Source of the DNA: Trematomus loennbergii
Taxonomy: Eukaryota; Chordata; Actinopteri; Perciformes; Nototheniidae
Assembly: GCA_012861695.1 (NCBI GenBank)
Contig: JAAOOA010000093.1
Location: 447,001-511,000, forward strand
Reading direction: 5' to 3'
DNA length: 64,000 nucleotides
The notes beneath the pieces are model-generated. The model was given only the letters and a program-made list of their open reading frames with translations, searched no databases and was not told the DNA's origin. The position numbers were made by a program, and so were the translations under genes. Of the stretch, positions 37,991 to 50,909 are shown piece by piece (the first letter of the stretch is position 1; the number at the start of each line of letters is the position of its first letter).

Positions 37991-39112
37991 CAGCGTAGGT
38001 ACCGATTATTTCTGTCATCGAATTTGAATATTTTTCATGTTTTTCTCCATTAAATGTTAAAATGCATAAAAGAATACAAATCACAATTTATCAAATCCCC
38101 AATTTACAGCTTTATGTAACTTGATTTGTCAAACCAACAAACCAAAAACCCAGATTTATTCAAGACAAGCTTTGATACTTCAGTTTCATTACTTTAACCA
38201 ACAACAAGAGTCTGAGAAAAGCTCCAAATACTAACTTTTGAGAAGCATAACGCAGCATGTTATCCTGATAACTGTCTGAACACCATAATCAGATTAAAGA
38301 CATTGGTAAGGATACATAGCTGTGGATTTACCAACAAAAGTTTCACGCACAGGAAATATACAGTAGTAGCAAAGTGCTTTATTTGATGTAACTAATTCAT
38401 TTGAATCTGCATTAAAAACCCATGAAGCACAGGCAGATTCATGACTTTAATTATGCAAACAGCATTTAACATCCCATTATGAGACAAGAGGATTTTGGTT
38501 CCGTCCCCTAATCGATTAAGTGGATAATGTTTCAGCTCTAATCCTGAAACTGCGGTCCCAAGCACACTTCTTCAGTCTTAAAGGCCCGAACAAGATGGAC
38601 GCTCTAATTGCTGCATCCAGTTGTGTGATTCTGCTAATATGATTATTTAATGGTGGATTGTACTCTGGAGGGTGGAAGCCTCAGCAGCAGCATCTCATCT
38701 GCATCCCATCACCACCTTGGGGGAGTTAGTGTCCACATTGCTCAGGTTGCATACCTTTTTTATCCCAGGAATAGGAGTTAAAATAAAAAATACAGGCATG
38801 GCATTAAACTTTCAGCAGGTCCTGGAGAATTGCCGAGTTTAAATATTAAAAAGGAGAAGGCTGCACACACTATAACTAATGCTGAAAAATACAATTGAAT
38901 ATTCATGTTCTTTTTTTAATGATTTATCAGTCATTCAAAATATACTTTTGATGATATAATATGTTTTTATAATTATTTGGTAGCTGTGGAAAACTTTTGG
39001 AACTCTTTTGAAAAGTAAAAATCACGTGACAAGGCAATGATATATTTAATTGATGTTATATATACTGACTGTGCATTAGGAATTGAGGACGTAGAGCGAA
39101 GCATGGTGTTTA

Positions 39113-39195
39113 AATAATAATAATAATAATAATATTACATGACACTTATATACAGTAGCGCTTTTCTAAAATCTCAAAGACGCTTTGACAAATAT
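39113..39195. mobile_element. Short retroposon fragment with (AAT)n
   Basis: (AAT)n is followed by ACACTTATATACAGTAGCGC, TTTTCTAAAATCTC and GACGCTTTGACA. It resembles the start of 21695-22010. Confidence 0.5.
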
Positions 39196-41087
39196 CGAAA
39201 TATAATTCAAAATACGAAAGACATAGTCAATCATAGAGTATGTGTGATGACCTAGCATGTCTAGGTTTGAATGTATGCTGATGGTAGCTGTGTTTCATTT
39301 AAACACTATCAACCATCATTGCTCACATCTTTATTTGTATCTCCACACTATCAGCACTGCATCTTATTTTTTGATGCAAGGTCATGTAGACATACAGCCT
39401 GTTCTCTACCATGAGTATCTATCCGCCAATGCTAGAGACCAGCTTTGTTTGTCTGTGTGACATTTGTTGTTGTTGTTGTTGTGTACAGTTAGTGTACAGT
39501 TTGTTTGTTTATTGGAGCTGCAGGAAATAACGAGAGCACTGGGGGTGAAACAGTGAGGCTGTGGGCCTGAAACCCAAAATAATGAGCTGAAAGACAACGA
39601 AAAGCTCCGGAGAGCTAAGGCGAAGTCGAGAGTCAGGTACTCTGCAGCTTCATTACTTCAAACAATCCTTCAAGTGGTCCGGAGAAAACACAGTATAAAA
39701 AAGAGTGTTTAGGGGTTTCAATAAAGGGTTTAAATATAGTTTAAGGGTCAGTTTTCACATTTCAAAATGTGCATTTGTTCCGGTTTTGACACTGAATTTA
39801 GTTTGTTGAGCTCAGACATCAATGAAAACAGCAACCTCTGTTTCCAGGAACAACAACCAGGTAACTCTTTCTCACAGAGGGAATATCATCTGGCAAAAAA
39901 CATGTTCATCGCCTGTTTTCTGTGGGTAAATCACTACTAACTGCTGTGTGCACCACTATTTACATGTCATCCAATGGGTAGAGGCAAGCTGCACACTTTA
40001 ATACGTGAACATATCTGGATGAAGCATTGTAGTGCTTACAGCCAAGACAATATAAAGACCGTATAAAAACTCCCTTTTGGAACAGATCCTCTTAAAAAAT
40101 CAAAGCACTATCATTTGAATAATTTCAATGACAATGTGAATATTTGAAAGATGGTCTTTCCCTCTGAAATGGGGAATCATACTGCATTTTCAAAATAAGT
40201 AAAAATAATCGCAATCACTTATGTATTTCCAAGTGATGCAGCCCCAGTAGAATATAAAGATGAATATCTGAAAAACTGGACATAAATCAAAAGATATTCA
40301 GCTTTTTTTTGTATCTGTGAACTGGCCCTTTAAGAGTGTGTTAGTGTGTACCTATCCCAGTGTAACACAACCTGTAACTGCTCACAGTCCGTTATGCTTG
40401 TTGCTCCGCTTGCAGCAGTTGACATGCAAATCCACGCTGATTATCTAATAATGAACTGAGGAAATGTGAATTATAGGCAAATGTGCATCATTGCTGTCTT
40501 GGGAAGAACCACTTAAAATGACTGCTTATTATTTTTGTCCTTAATGAATGTGACGAGTCTTTCCCATGACCCCTTGGGCCTGTGAAAAAAAACAACAAAC
40601 ATATTAAAACTCAATTGTGAGATTTGGAAAACGACTGCACTCGGGAGTCAGGGCAAACAAACAGGATTTTCTTTTCATTCCAAGGTTTGATTTCCGAGAT
40701 GCGTGGTCTTTAATAATAATAAAAGCCATACGGTGTGTGTTTGTGTGCGGAGAGAGGATCGAGAGAGAGAGAGAGAGGGCAGACAGTGACGAAATGACTC
40801 CTTTGAGTGGCGTAGGATTATTGAAATTCACCTGGAAAGTAAACTAATTTTCTCAGCGGGTCACAGGACTGGTTATGGTAATGAAAAGGGAGATGTCATT
40901 AGATTCAGTGGTATTTGAAGAGTTCTCTGGAGGGGGAGGAGGAGGAGGAGGAGGGAGGGGGAGATATCTGTGTTTGAGAGAGAGTGTGTGTGTGTTTTCC
41001 AATCGTCTCCCTTGCCACTATCTCTGCCTCCTCTGTGTATATGTTATTCATAAGCCTGACCTACATGTGCCTATGCATGTGTGTGCA

Positions 41088-41175
41088 CGCCTCTCTCTGT
41101 GTGTGTGTGTGTGTGTTGTGTGTGTGTGGTGTGTGTGTGTGTGCGTGCGTGCGTGTGTGTGTGTGTATAAGTGTA
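41088..41175 (+). repeat. TG-rich microsatellite
   Basis: TG and TGCG units are mixed here, with two phase slips. A (GCT)n run of about 8 units lies nearby at 41354-41380. Confidence 0.88.
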
Positions 41176-42769
41176 TGTGTGTCACTCGATGCAAGAGAAA
41201 GTGATAAGGTTCTGGTCCACTTTCCAAGATTCACCAACCACTTTCACGGTCTGACCACCTCGTTTTATGTATTTTTTTGTAAAATAGAGTGCGATCTCCG
41301 GATGACAGTCTCCTCTGTGTTTATGCTTTCATATTTTGTCTAACTCTACTCCACTGCTGCTGCTGCTGCTGCTGCTGCACAGACACACGAGCACCTGCCC
41401 AGCTCTTTTTATCCTGTGGCTGCTGCCAGAAATGTACCACAAAGGAAAGAAAGGGGGGAAAACAACATCAAAAGGACATTTCTCAATATACAATTATTAC
41501 TTGCATCATAAAAACAGACTAGCTTTACGAGTCCAAATAAAGGAATATAGACACGACAGATTGAAGTTGAGGTTGTAGATTCTCTGACTGCTTGCATCTC
41601 AGTAATGGATATGCAAGCGGTCTCCTAAGCAACAGCAAGTACAAAGAAAGCTGGACGTGGCCACATTAGATCTCTGGCCTCTCACTCTCTCTTCTTTGGT
41701 GTCCTTCAGCCGGAGACTTCACAGCCCGGTTAGTAAACATGAGCGAGCTGCAGTTCACTGATGTTACATTACAGGAGTTCCTGGCGCTGAAAGGAAATGA
41801 AAGTTTCAGTTGACTCTCAGTTGCCATTTTGGAGCTGCCAACACGCCATGGTGACTTTTGCAACTTTGAAGATGCTGTGAAGTGGCCTTGACATTTAAAT
41901 GTTTCCTCATGATCACAGTGATGCTGCGGCACGATGGTAACCTGAGTCACCAGTAACAAACTGATTTGTTATGTTTATCCATGTCAGAACTGGCAATTAG
42001 ACCACAATTGCAACCCGTATTAGAAAATCAAACACTTGTTGAGCTAACGGTTATTTGCCTCAGTGATTTGTCTCAAGATTCGCTTTTAGATTAATAGATT
42101 AATAGCTTAGGCTATAAGATGTCAGGAAATACAGGGAAATGTCCATCATCATTTCAAGAGCCTAAGATTGTGTCTTCAAATTAATTCTTTTTTTTCTTCT
42201 GACAGACAGCTCAAATTCCAAACACGATTTTCTACGATGATAATCAGAGAAATGCAGCAACTGCTCACATTTGAGAGACTTTAATTACTCAAAAACACAA
42301 GTCAATTAATGCCAAATGTTGATTTATGTTCTGTCCATCACCTAATTGACCCACGTTGTATCATCATTAAACACATTTATGGCAAAACAGAGACACATAC
42401 CCATATTACTGCTGCTGGACCTGGATACTTTAAAGGCAATTACTGTTTTATATGATGTCAAATGTTGTCTTGGTTGTATAATCTGTGATGACATTTCACT
42501 GGATAAAACATTCATGTGTACACCATTGAATAATTTATATATATATATATTCCTTTAGTGAGGGAAAAGGTGCGGCATTGCTCAGGAAGTGTGAGGGAAT
42601 TCATTGTTAGAAAAACAGTACATGTGGCATATAATGAGAGATAGCACACCAAAACACCTGGGGGCACAAGGTAACTGCACAGAAAGGTCATTTTTCATTT
42701 AACAGGAACAAATGGGGGTCACTGCAGCTCTGCACACGAGAAACCACCACAACCTGGAGTCAAATAAAG

Positions 42770-42782
42770 TGTGTGTGTGTGT

Positions 42783-42836
<54 letters not shown>
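42770..42836 (+). repeat. (TG)n microsatellite
   Basis: This TG run has one phase slip at 42782 and lies 280 bp before exon 5. Confidence 0.94.
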
Positions 42837-43114
42837 GTATTCCCTGGTTAAGATCCAGATGACTGTCCCCGTCTATGGAGTGTAAAACCCTTTAAATACC
42901 TAACTCTTATGCACTTTAGAACTTTTTTAAGGCACTTAAAGCTTTTACGCCATTGCTCTTAATTATGTATTTCTCCCTCTATGATTGTTAACGTTTGTCT
43001 GTCCTACTGGTCTGTTTCCTCACCGTGCACTGTGACAGCGTTGCTCTCCAAAGATCTTGCAGTATATTGTTGTTCAGTGACACTAAAGCCTTTCTCTGTC
43101 TCTCTCCACCTCAG

Positions 43115-43285
43115 GACATACAGAGTTGGTGGAGTCCATTCCAGACGAACCCACATCCAACGTGAGCAGCAAGCTCACCCTGGAGGTGAGCCGCGGGGAT
43201 GACAACGACCTCATCATCTGCGCCGTGGACCATCCCTCTCTGGCCCCCGGAGACAAGAGGAGCGAGCAGACTCTGCGGGTGTTGT
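43115..43285 (+). CDS. cadm3: CADM3-like exon 5: second half of second Ig domain
   Basis: The exon is 171 bp, phase 1-1 and fully open. It encodes ELVESIPDEPTSNVSSKLTL (sequon NVSS), then EVSRGDDNDLIICAVDHPSL with the second Ig cysteine (IIC) and SEQTLRVL at the end of the domain. The acceptor is tctctctccacctcag and the donor is GTTGT|gtgagt. In CADM proteins the matching segment is the E..F strand region with the D-D-G/N-x-x-I-x-C motif. Here the motif is DDNDLIIC. Confidence 0.88.
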
Positions 43286-44462
43286 GTGAGTCAACTGGGG
43301 AATACGCTGATGTAGTAGTGGGGGAGGAACCAGAGATACAGAGGATGGAAAGAGGGGGGAGTGGAGGGGGGACTGATGTGAGAGGGAAATGAAAAAACCT
43401 CGAACTGATCGGTTTTTAGTCCTAAAAGTAATCCAACATCTTTTGAAATGTAACTAATCTGATCTTTTTTAATGTAACTGTACCTTCCCTTTGTATCCTG
43501 ATTCTGAATCCCATTACATGTAATCCCTCACTCCCCTAGCCTGACTATTAAAGAGGATTTCCTTTCGAATCCCCCATTTCCATTCCACTTTTATTTCTGC
43601 CCTGCTCTTTCTTTTATTAGGCCGTAGCATCAGTTTCCCGCCCTTTGCAGTTTGATCTCTGCTCCAATAACTTCACATTAGCTTCCTGTAATAATGGCCA
43701 CACAGGAATATAACCTTCCTCTGCTGATGCCCAGAGTAGGAGAGCAGGTTATTAGTGATGTGACGTTCGCGAACGATCCGATTCTTTTGAACGGCTCTTT
43801 GGTACGAACGAAGGGAACCGAGTCGTACTTGGTGAGAGCCGTTTTTATCGTTGGTTCACTGCCTGCCATAAATCCACTCGCCTTTAAAGCAACTTGCTTT
43901 CCTGAATGCACATTAGCCATAGATGATGGCATAACGCATGCTGCTTGAGTAGTACTTTGGCTGCCTGAGAGTAAAATTAGATTTCTGGCAATACAGTCAA
44001 TCATTATCCTGGTGATTATTTCGCAGATAAACCTATTAGCCCCGCCCCCTTAAAAACGAAACAGCTCTTTTGAACGGCTCTTTTGAACGGCTCTCGGAAA
44101 GGAACGGAGCCATAAGATCCGGCTCCCTTCAAAGAGCCGTAATTCCCATCACTACAGGTTATCATCATCTGAAATGAAACTATAAATGGAGCAGCCTCGT
44201 CTCCGGACTCTGTGTCGGTGCTGCCCCCCTGTGGGCGAGACCCCGACACTGCACCACCCAGGGAAAGTGATGTCGTTGTGTAAGGGTTATGTCATGGTGG
44301 GAGGCAGAGAGATGGTGACGCCTACATGATGCAGATGGAAGTAGATATGAGACGGGGATGAATGAGACTGTCGCTACTGTCAGCACGATTTTGAATCCTG
44401 TGTTATGTAACTACAACCTGTGTGTGTTGTGTGTGTGTTTTTGTTTTTCCCTACTCGAACAG
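43286..44462 (+). other. Intron 5 (1.2 kb)
   Basis: This intron holds a fragment related to 30397-30983 (43430-43545) and a complete hAT-type element. No other feature is seen. Confidence 0.7.
43753..44154. mobile_element. hAT-type element (402 bp) with 8-bp target duplication
   Basis: Terminal repeats TAGTGATG and CATCACTA are flanked by a perfect 8-bp duplication CAGGTTAT (43745-43752 and 44155-44162). The interior has several GAACGGCTCTTT/AAAGAGCCG words in both orientations. It is non-coding. Confidence 0.9.
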
Positions 44463-44553
44463 ATTCCCCAGACGTGCAGATCCTGCCTGAGAGCAATCTG
44501 CCCAGAGAGGGAGAGAAGTTTTATCTCCAGTGTTTGGGCAACGGCAACCCCGA
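44463..44553 (+). CDS. cadm3: CADM3-like exon 6: first half of third Ig domain
   Basis: The exon is 91 bp and starts in phase 1. The split Tyr codon T|AT gives YSPDVQI, matching the family's YTP/YSP start of the third Ig domain. It then reads LPREGEKFYLQC (first cysteine) and LGNGNP, and ends in phase 2 within a Glu codon at the donor GA|gtaaga. The acceptor is ctactcgaacag. This odd phase (1 to 2) is the usual one for the CADM exon that splits the third Ig domain, which supports the call independently of the protein likeness. The frame is intact. Confidence 0.87.
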
Positions 44554-45318
44554 GTAAGAGACACTCTCTCACACACAAATCCACAAAGCATACACACACA
44601 AACAAACACAAGTCTGATTCTGCAAGTAAGCACACAATTACACTGATTTAAATACACAAACACATCCACCTACCAACTGCCAATTATCAGTGAGTTTATG
44701 AACTTAAAAAATAGCAGCATTAAATATTAAATACAACTTTTAATAAATGAATATCAAGATAACAATATTTAATTACAAAACAGAACATTTGCACACAGTT
44801 TTCATCATACTTGCATCATAGGCTTTATTCCCTGTGCACAATAAATAAGGAATTAAGTAAGAGTTTGAGTAATGCTCACATTTGACAGAAGTAAGAGCTC
44901 TTAGGGGATGCTTCCTCCAGAGAGATGCCATTGCGTTTGGTGTCAAGGTCAGACACTTTTGAGATGCTATAACATCATGTCACTGCCACATTTGCTTATT
45001 CCCAGGATCACACAAGGTCGCTTTCTTTAAGTATTTGAGCATTCATTAAATTCTGGTGAGGACAGTTCCTAGATGGCCACTTAATTGAGGGGTTTATGTA
45101 CTCTCTTTGTGAGAGTGCTCATATCCTTTTTATCGTCTCTTCTCGGCCAGTAATAATGTGCTCTCTCACTTACAAGCTTGAACTTGGTGTGAGTTCCTAA
45201 TATAATATTCTTATGTCTTGTCAATTACCTAGTAGGTTGTCATTAATTTACAGTGCATGCTTAATTAATCTAACATGGAAACATGGCCTGTTTCCGATTA
45301 TTAAAGTATGGTAGCCGA

Positions 45319-46653
45319 CAGTGGCAAACATGTTAATGTCCCAAAACACTTACATTTGGAGAAACGCTCTGAAGATGTCAAAAACAATGCAAATAAAAAA
45401 ATCATCTTCACCCACTCACAACACATACACAGCATTTAGAAATCATTCACCAACTTGACGAAACATTCGCAGGGTTTATTAAAAGCTCACTATAAACAAA
45501 ACGCTGCAAAGACACTGCAAGAAGCTTAAAAACAAAACAGAAACGGGGAATCTAAAAAGTGACGCACACAGCTGGGACCGGAGCGCTTGTTGACGTTCGG
45601 GGGTTATAAAGTTGGCCAACTGTCACTGTCACTGGAAACATTACTAAAATGTAAGTTTTATCTGCTTATTTTAACAAAGTGATCGCATGATTCCTTCCAA
45701 TATAATTGTAGCTCTGCTGTAAGCTAGCTAGCTAACGTAGCTAACCTAGTCATTTCGAATATAGGCCTATACTGACAAAACACTTAATATTATGAACAGA
45801 CTCACACTGCCAACAGTGACAGTTGGCCAACTTTAAAAAAAAAAAACGTTAGCAAGGTCCTAGATGTTTGCGTCACTTTTTAGTGTCCCTGTTTCTGTTT
45901 TGAGCTTCTTGCAGCGTTTTGTATTTGCGGTTATTTAAAGTGGACCTATCATGCTATATTTGCATACAGTATACAGTATTTAACTGAAGCAGGTCCAAAC
46001 TAAACTTAACTTCTTAAAGTGGACCTATCATGCTATATTTGAATAATATAGTGGAGGACCATACCTATATAAGGCATATTTATACTTTTTTTTTTCAAAA
46101 TACCAAACAGATCATGCATTTTAGCCATGCCTCATTTTGCTCAATTTGACAATTTCTAGCTCTGGGCAGATTCTGTGAGAACAGCACCATCTACTGGCCT
46201 GGCATATGTACTACAGCGTCTCCAGCGCTTTCGAACGGCAATGGCCGTGGCTGTCTCCTCCTGATTGGTGGAGTTGGCCCAATAGCCGTAGCACCACCGT
46301 CCTGACGTCAGGACAGTGTTCAAATCTGGATCAGTTTTTATCAGATCCGTTGCAGCCCCTTTTTTAGAGATTTGGGTATGGAGGAAAATAGAGAGGGTTG
46401 TGTTTTCTGACACTTGGTGAGTTCCCTGGAACACCGGGGACACATATTCATGTATAAAAGACGTACAAAAGTGCATTTTGCATGATAGGTCCCCTTTAAG
46501 TTAACTCTGTGCTTGTTTTGTCAAGTTAGTGAAGATGTTTCTTCATTTGCATGTGTTCTGGCATATTAGTGTTTTTATATTTATATCCTTTTTGAAAGTG
46601 CAGCGCATCTCTCCGAATGTAAGTGTTTTTGGCTGTTGTATCGTGTTTGCACT
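45319..46653. mobile_element. Long inverted-repeat (foldback-like) element
   Basis: The left end CAAAACACTTACATTTGGAG and the right end CTCCGAATGTAAGTGTTTTT are complementary, as are the inner GTTGGCCAACT segments and the AAAAGTGACGCA / TGCGTCACTTTTTAG segments. The centre carries TAGCTAGCTAACGTAGCTAA. Partial copies lie at 29283-29642 and 57240-57725. The right arm is interrupted by the TTAA element at 46014-46499. Confidence 0.75.
46014..46499. mobile_element. TTAA-flanked miniature transposon, copy 2 (486 bp, inverted)
   Basis: TTAA lies at 46014-46017 and 46496-46499. It is a reversed, very similar copy of 6074-6561. A separate ~50-bp end fragment (TTTAAAGTGGACCTATCATG) lies just before it at 45938-45985. 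Confidence 0.87.
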
Positions 46654-47544
46654 TAATCAAGCATATACTGATGCTAGTCAAGACTCTAATAAAAACAGGC
46701 AGGAGGATTCTTTTTTCAGGGCAGGCAGAGAGTCTCCATTGATTTCAGAAGCATTGCAGCAGCGTTTAAAGTAGCGTGCATGTAAAATGCATTTGAAGTG
46801 AAAGGATGTCAAATTGCACAGAAGACAAACAAATCAATAAACGAACGCAGGCACGATACATGTTCAGGTAGCAGCACTGACGGTCTGCACACACTAAACA
46901 ATCACTGGCACTTTCTCATGGTGCAAACATGACATTTAGCCAAGAAGTGTGCTCGTACAAGCTGTGGCGTGTTCACTGATACAGTGTGTACACAATATTC
47001 CTGATAGGCACAGACACAGAAACAAACTGCAACCCCCGTCTTAAATCCTGCCCACACAAATACACTCTTTCCCCTGGCCTTTCTGCATTATAGATGAACC
47101 TTCAGCCAGGCAGCCCTATCGATCCACTCTCCTCCCTCCTCCACCCCCTGTCCTCCCTCCCTGCCTCCCTCCATCCCTCCATCATCGGATATCTTTTCTC
47201 CGCTGTGTCACTCACGGCTCGTTCTCTTCCCCTCCGTCTTGTCACGATGCCTCCTCACCCTCCTCCCTCCTCTTCCTCTCCCAATCCTTACCTATAACTC
47301 TCCTCTATCTCTCCTCACACCCTATACTTCCCATTCCTCCTCCTTTTCCTCCCTCTCTGCTCTCCTGTCAACCCCCTTCCCTCTCTCCCCTGTCAGCTCA
47401 TCACATCAGAGTCTAGGAATAAGACTAGTTTGATTGGCAGGTGGAACAGACAGGAGGCGGGGCAGGAGGAGGTGACAGTCATGGCATTAACAAGCTTTAA
47501 CAGTCAGCAAATGAGTCGATAGAATATAAACGGTGGCAAAGAAG

Positions 47545-47805
47545 GGCGTGAACATTATGCCATGGCCAGGGGTTCAATTCCCACTGGGACCACCTACACA
47601 CTGTATGCTAGGAATTTATGTATTTGTTATATAACTGTATACACTCCGCATGAAAGCCTCCATTGAATTATGCATGTTCTATACAAGATGTAGGCATATT
47701 ATGTGGTAATAGATAGGGCCATGTAGTTCAAAATGGCCCTGGCAGTGTATCAGGGTACCATACAGTATACAGAGAGGCTTTGGATAAAAGTGGAAGGGAC
47801 TGAAT
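47545..47805 (+). mobile_element. Degraded SINE-like segment
   Basis: GGGGTTCAATTCCCACTGGG resembles a B box, and TTTGGATAAAAGTGGAAGGG, 200 bp later, resembles the SINE tail seen at 23545. The head is eroded. Confidence 0.45.
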
Positions 47806-48005
47806 GTTAAAAAATAAGGTGAGTGCAGAGGGAAACTGTGAGATCGCAGCAAAAAATAAAAATGACAAGGGGTAGAGAGGAGAAGAAAAACAAACCGACA
47901 GGAAGGAGAGAGGAGAGAGGCGTGGGCGGAGAGGAGACAGAAAGATTTGGTGACAAGAAGAGAATGACTAAGACGGGGAGAGGAAGAGCAAACAAGAGAA
48001 CGTCG

Positions 48006-48016
48006 GTGTGTGTGTG

Positions 48017-48097
<81 letters not shown>

Positions 48098-48149
48098 ATG
48101 CGTGCATGCGTGTGTGTGTGTGTCTGTGTCTGTGTGTCTGTGTGTCTGC
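48006..48149 (+). repeat. TG-rich microsatellite
   Basis: This TG array of about 110 bp continues as TGCATGCG and TGTC variants. Confidence 0.93.
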
Positions 48150-49930
48150 AGAGGCGAGACAGGGAGCGTGCTCAGCTGTGTGCACCGCCGCTTGTGGATG
48201 AGCTAGTGTCCAATCAAATCAGATACAGGTTGCCCCCGCAGCTGTCAGTCAAAACCCAATCACCGCGACGACACCTTTCCTCCGCCACACCCATCCCCTC
48301 TCCCCCACCTCCCCAATCAAACTCAATGGATGCCACACTCCACACACACACACTCCTCTCTGTGGTCACATCCTGTCAGGTTCGAATGAATAACGCTCCG
48401 TATCAAATCCGATCCTGTGTTTCCTCGTCGCCCGGCAGCGAGAGCTTTCTAATAGAAGAGAAAGGAGTTTGTGCTCTACATTCTATTATATTTCTTATCT
48501 ATTCAATCAGCAGGAGCCCCGCAAGTGCTTGCATCACATTTCTGAATCATTTAGTCACAGACTGTTCACTTACCGTTACATGTTTGCAGCTGAAAAGCCT
48601 TGCATAACTTTCGCGTGCAAGCTTTCTTACGTGTGCAAGGTCATTGTCACGGTTACAAAACAGCAGCTGACAGGTAACAAGATTACAGTAATCTGCAAAC
48701 TGGATAACGATAAGGCCCACTATAATCTATATTTCTACTTATAGATTTCTCTTTTTATGTTGTTTACAAATAAAAAACACTTTAACTAACAACTAAAAAA
48801 GTTTGATAAACTTTATTCTGCTCTAGTGTCGTCTAAAAACTCTGAGCCACTTTCACTCTGACTTATTGTAGTCCGCTGACTTAATGTGACCTAATGTGTA
48901 TTAATCCGCAGCTGAAAATAGTCCCCAACAGTTTCCTTTGCAAAGCTGTTTAAAAAAACATGTAGTATAAATAGAAAGTCATTATTCTATTGTAATATAA
49001 ATAATCTTCTAATTGTATTTGTAAAACATCCTTAAACCTACATTAAATTATGCTTTCGGCCACTAACGTGAAGGGCTATTTTTTGTAGTCATACATTTTA
49101 TCACCTAATAAAGGTTTAATGGCGAACTAGCTCACAGTGGCTTGTTTGCACCTATAGCGGACACATTAGCATTCATTTAGAGTTGTGTGAGCAAGACAAA
49201 TATTAACTCTCGCTTTGGCTTGTATAAAGTGGCCCTAACTCCAGAGAGAAGCTGCTGTCTTTCTGTCTTGCTGGCAGGAAGTTGAAGTACATCAGAATTG
49301 TTTTGCCTTTTGTGTATTCAAACACACTGATGAGAGCTACATGATTTAATTAATCAAACTGTGTATGTTAAACCAAAGGCTTGAAAACTCTTTAAAGTGC
49401 AGAGGCAGGTAATTAATCATTTTATCCTTTGTATTTTTATTTAAAAAAGAATAATTAGAGCGCCGTTAAATATGTTAAATCTTCTGCAGGATTGTTGGTC
49501 TTCTCAGGGATTTGGGACATAAGAACAATATAGAGTGCTTATCCTTTAATCATCCTAACTGTTAACATACTGATCAGACAACAATTGCTTTTGGTATCAT
49601 AGATCAGTGTTGGATTATAAAATGTTGAGACATTAACATAATTGAGCAAAAACACCCAATAGCGCGTTCTTTACCCTGATAATGATTACAGCTTGGAGAG
49701 GGAGGAATATGCTGCTCTAAAGTACCCATAATTACAATAAAGAATGACTTCAAGCGTATCATGACTTTTGTGCAGTGTTTATTAATGCATGCGAGCTAAT
49801 TGAAAAGTGTCCACCCAAGCAGAGCTCATAGCCAGGAATAAAACATGGATTTTAGACATGCATGGAGGGAATTGGTCTGACAAATGTAGCTTCGTGCACT
49901 TAAACTAACTGCTCTGACAAAGATTGACTT

Positions 49931-50909
49931 TTAAAGAGGTTCATATCTGTATTCAGTGCCTCTCCTGTGACATGTCTCCACGCTTTAATGTCAAAAAGCT
50001 TTTACATTTTTCTCATACTGCCTACCTCTTTTCACCCTCTGTCTGAAACCAGAGCCCAGTCTGCTCTGATTGGTTAGCTGGCCGGCTCTGTTGTGATTGG
50101 TCAACCCGCTTAGAGATGTCCCGCCCCTTAGCCTATCACGTACAATTTGTTGGAGCGCCAATAGAAGCGCGAGTGTTACATAGTGATGTCAATATGTTCA
50201 GGAAGTAAACAAAGGAGTCCAATGGAGGCGTTTCAGGGTGAGTGTGTGGGAGGTAAACTCACTGATTCTAGCCTTTGCAGACCATTTACATCAGGGGTGT
50301 CAAACTCAAGGCCCGGGGGTCAAATCCGGCCCGTGACTTCATTTTCTGTGGCCCCACAAGAGCTTGCAAAGAATATTATATGTTTATTATACGGTTACAT
50401 GATGATTTACAGAAGCACGTTGCCCATAAACTACATGTCCCGTAATGCATCTCAAATTAGATTTTTTCTCAGAATTAGACTTTTTCTCAGAATTAGACTT
50501 TTTTTCTTCTAAATATGCCTTTTTTCTCAGAATTTGACTCTTTTTTTAAAATGTTACTTTATTTTTAAATGTCACTTCCTTTTTTTAAATGTCACTTCTG
50601 TTTTTTGATTTCTTTTTAAATCATTTTGTGACATTCTCACTGAAGAGACTTGCAATTATTTTCTCCAGACTTCTGCTTTCAGACGTAGTTAATTATGAAG
50701 TTATTACCCTATCAGTTAATAATCCAATGCAGAGGCAATAATGTAATATAATACATTAATTTATACACAACCGGCCCTTTGAGTGCAGCCATAATGCTGA
50801 TGTGGCCCGCGATTACATTGAGTTTGACACCCCTGATTTACATGCACAGAAACCTATAACACACTACAGATATCGGAAAACCCCAAAAGGCATAAAAGGG
50901 CCTCTTTAA
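49931..50909. mobile_element. TTAA-flanked GGGCCTATTATGC-family element, host of a hAT insertion
   Basis: TTAA lies at 49931-49934 and 50906-50909. The right end AAAAGGGCCTCTTTAA and the internal CTGCTCTGATTGGTTAGCTG define the family. Removing the hAT element at 50292-50835 plus one target copy restores a continuous member (GACCATTTACATGCACAGAA). Confidence 0.83.
50292..50835. mobile_element. hAT-type element (544 bp), CAGGGGTGTCAAACTC family
   Basis: Terminal repeats CAGGGGTGTCAAACTCAA and GAGTTTGACACCCCTG are flanked by a perfect 8-bp duplication ATTTACAT (50284-50291 and 50836-50843). This is a widespread vertebrate non-autonomous hAT family. There is no transposase. Confidence 0.93.
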
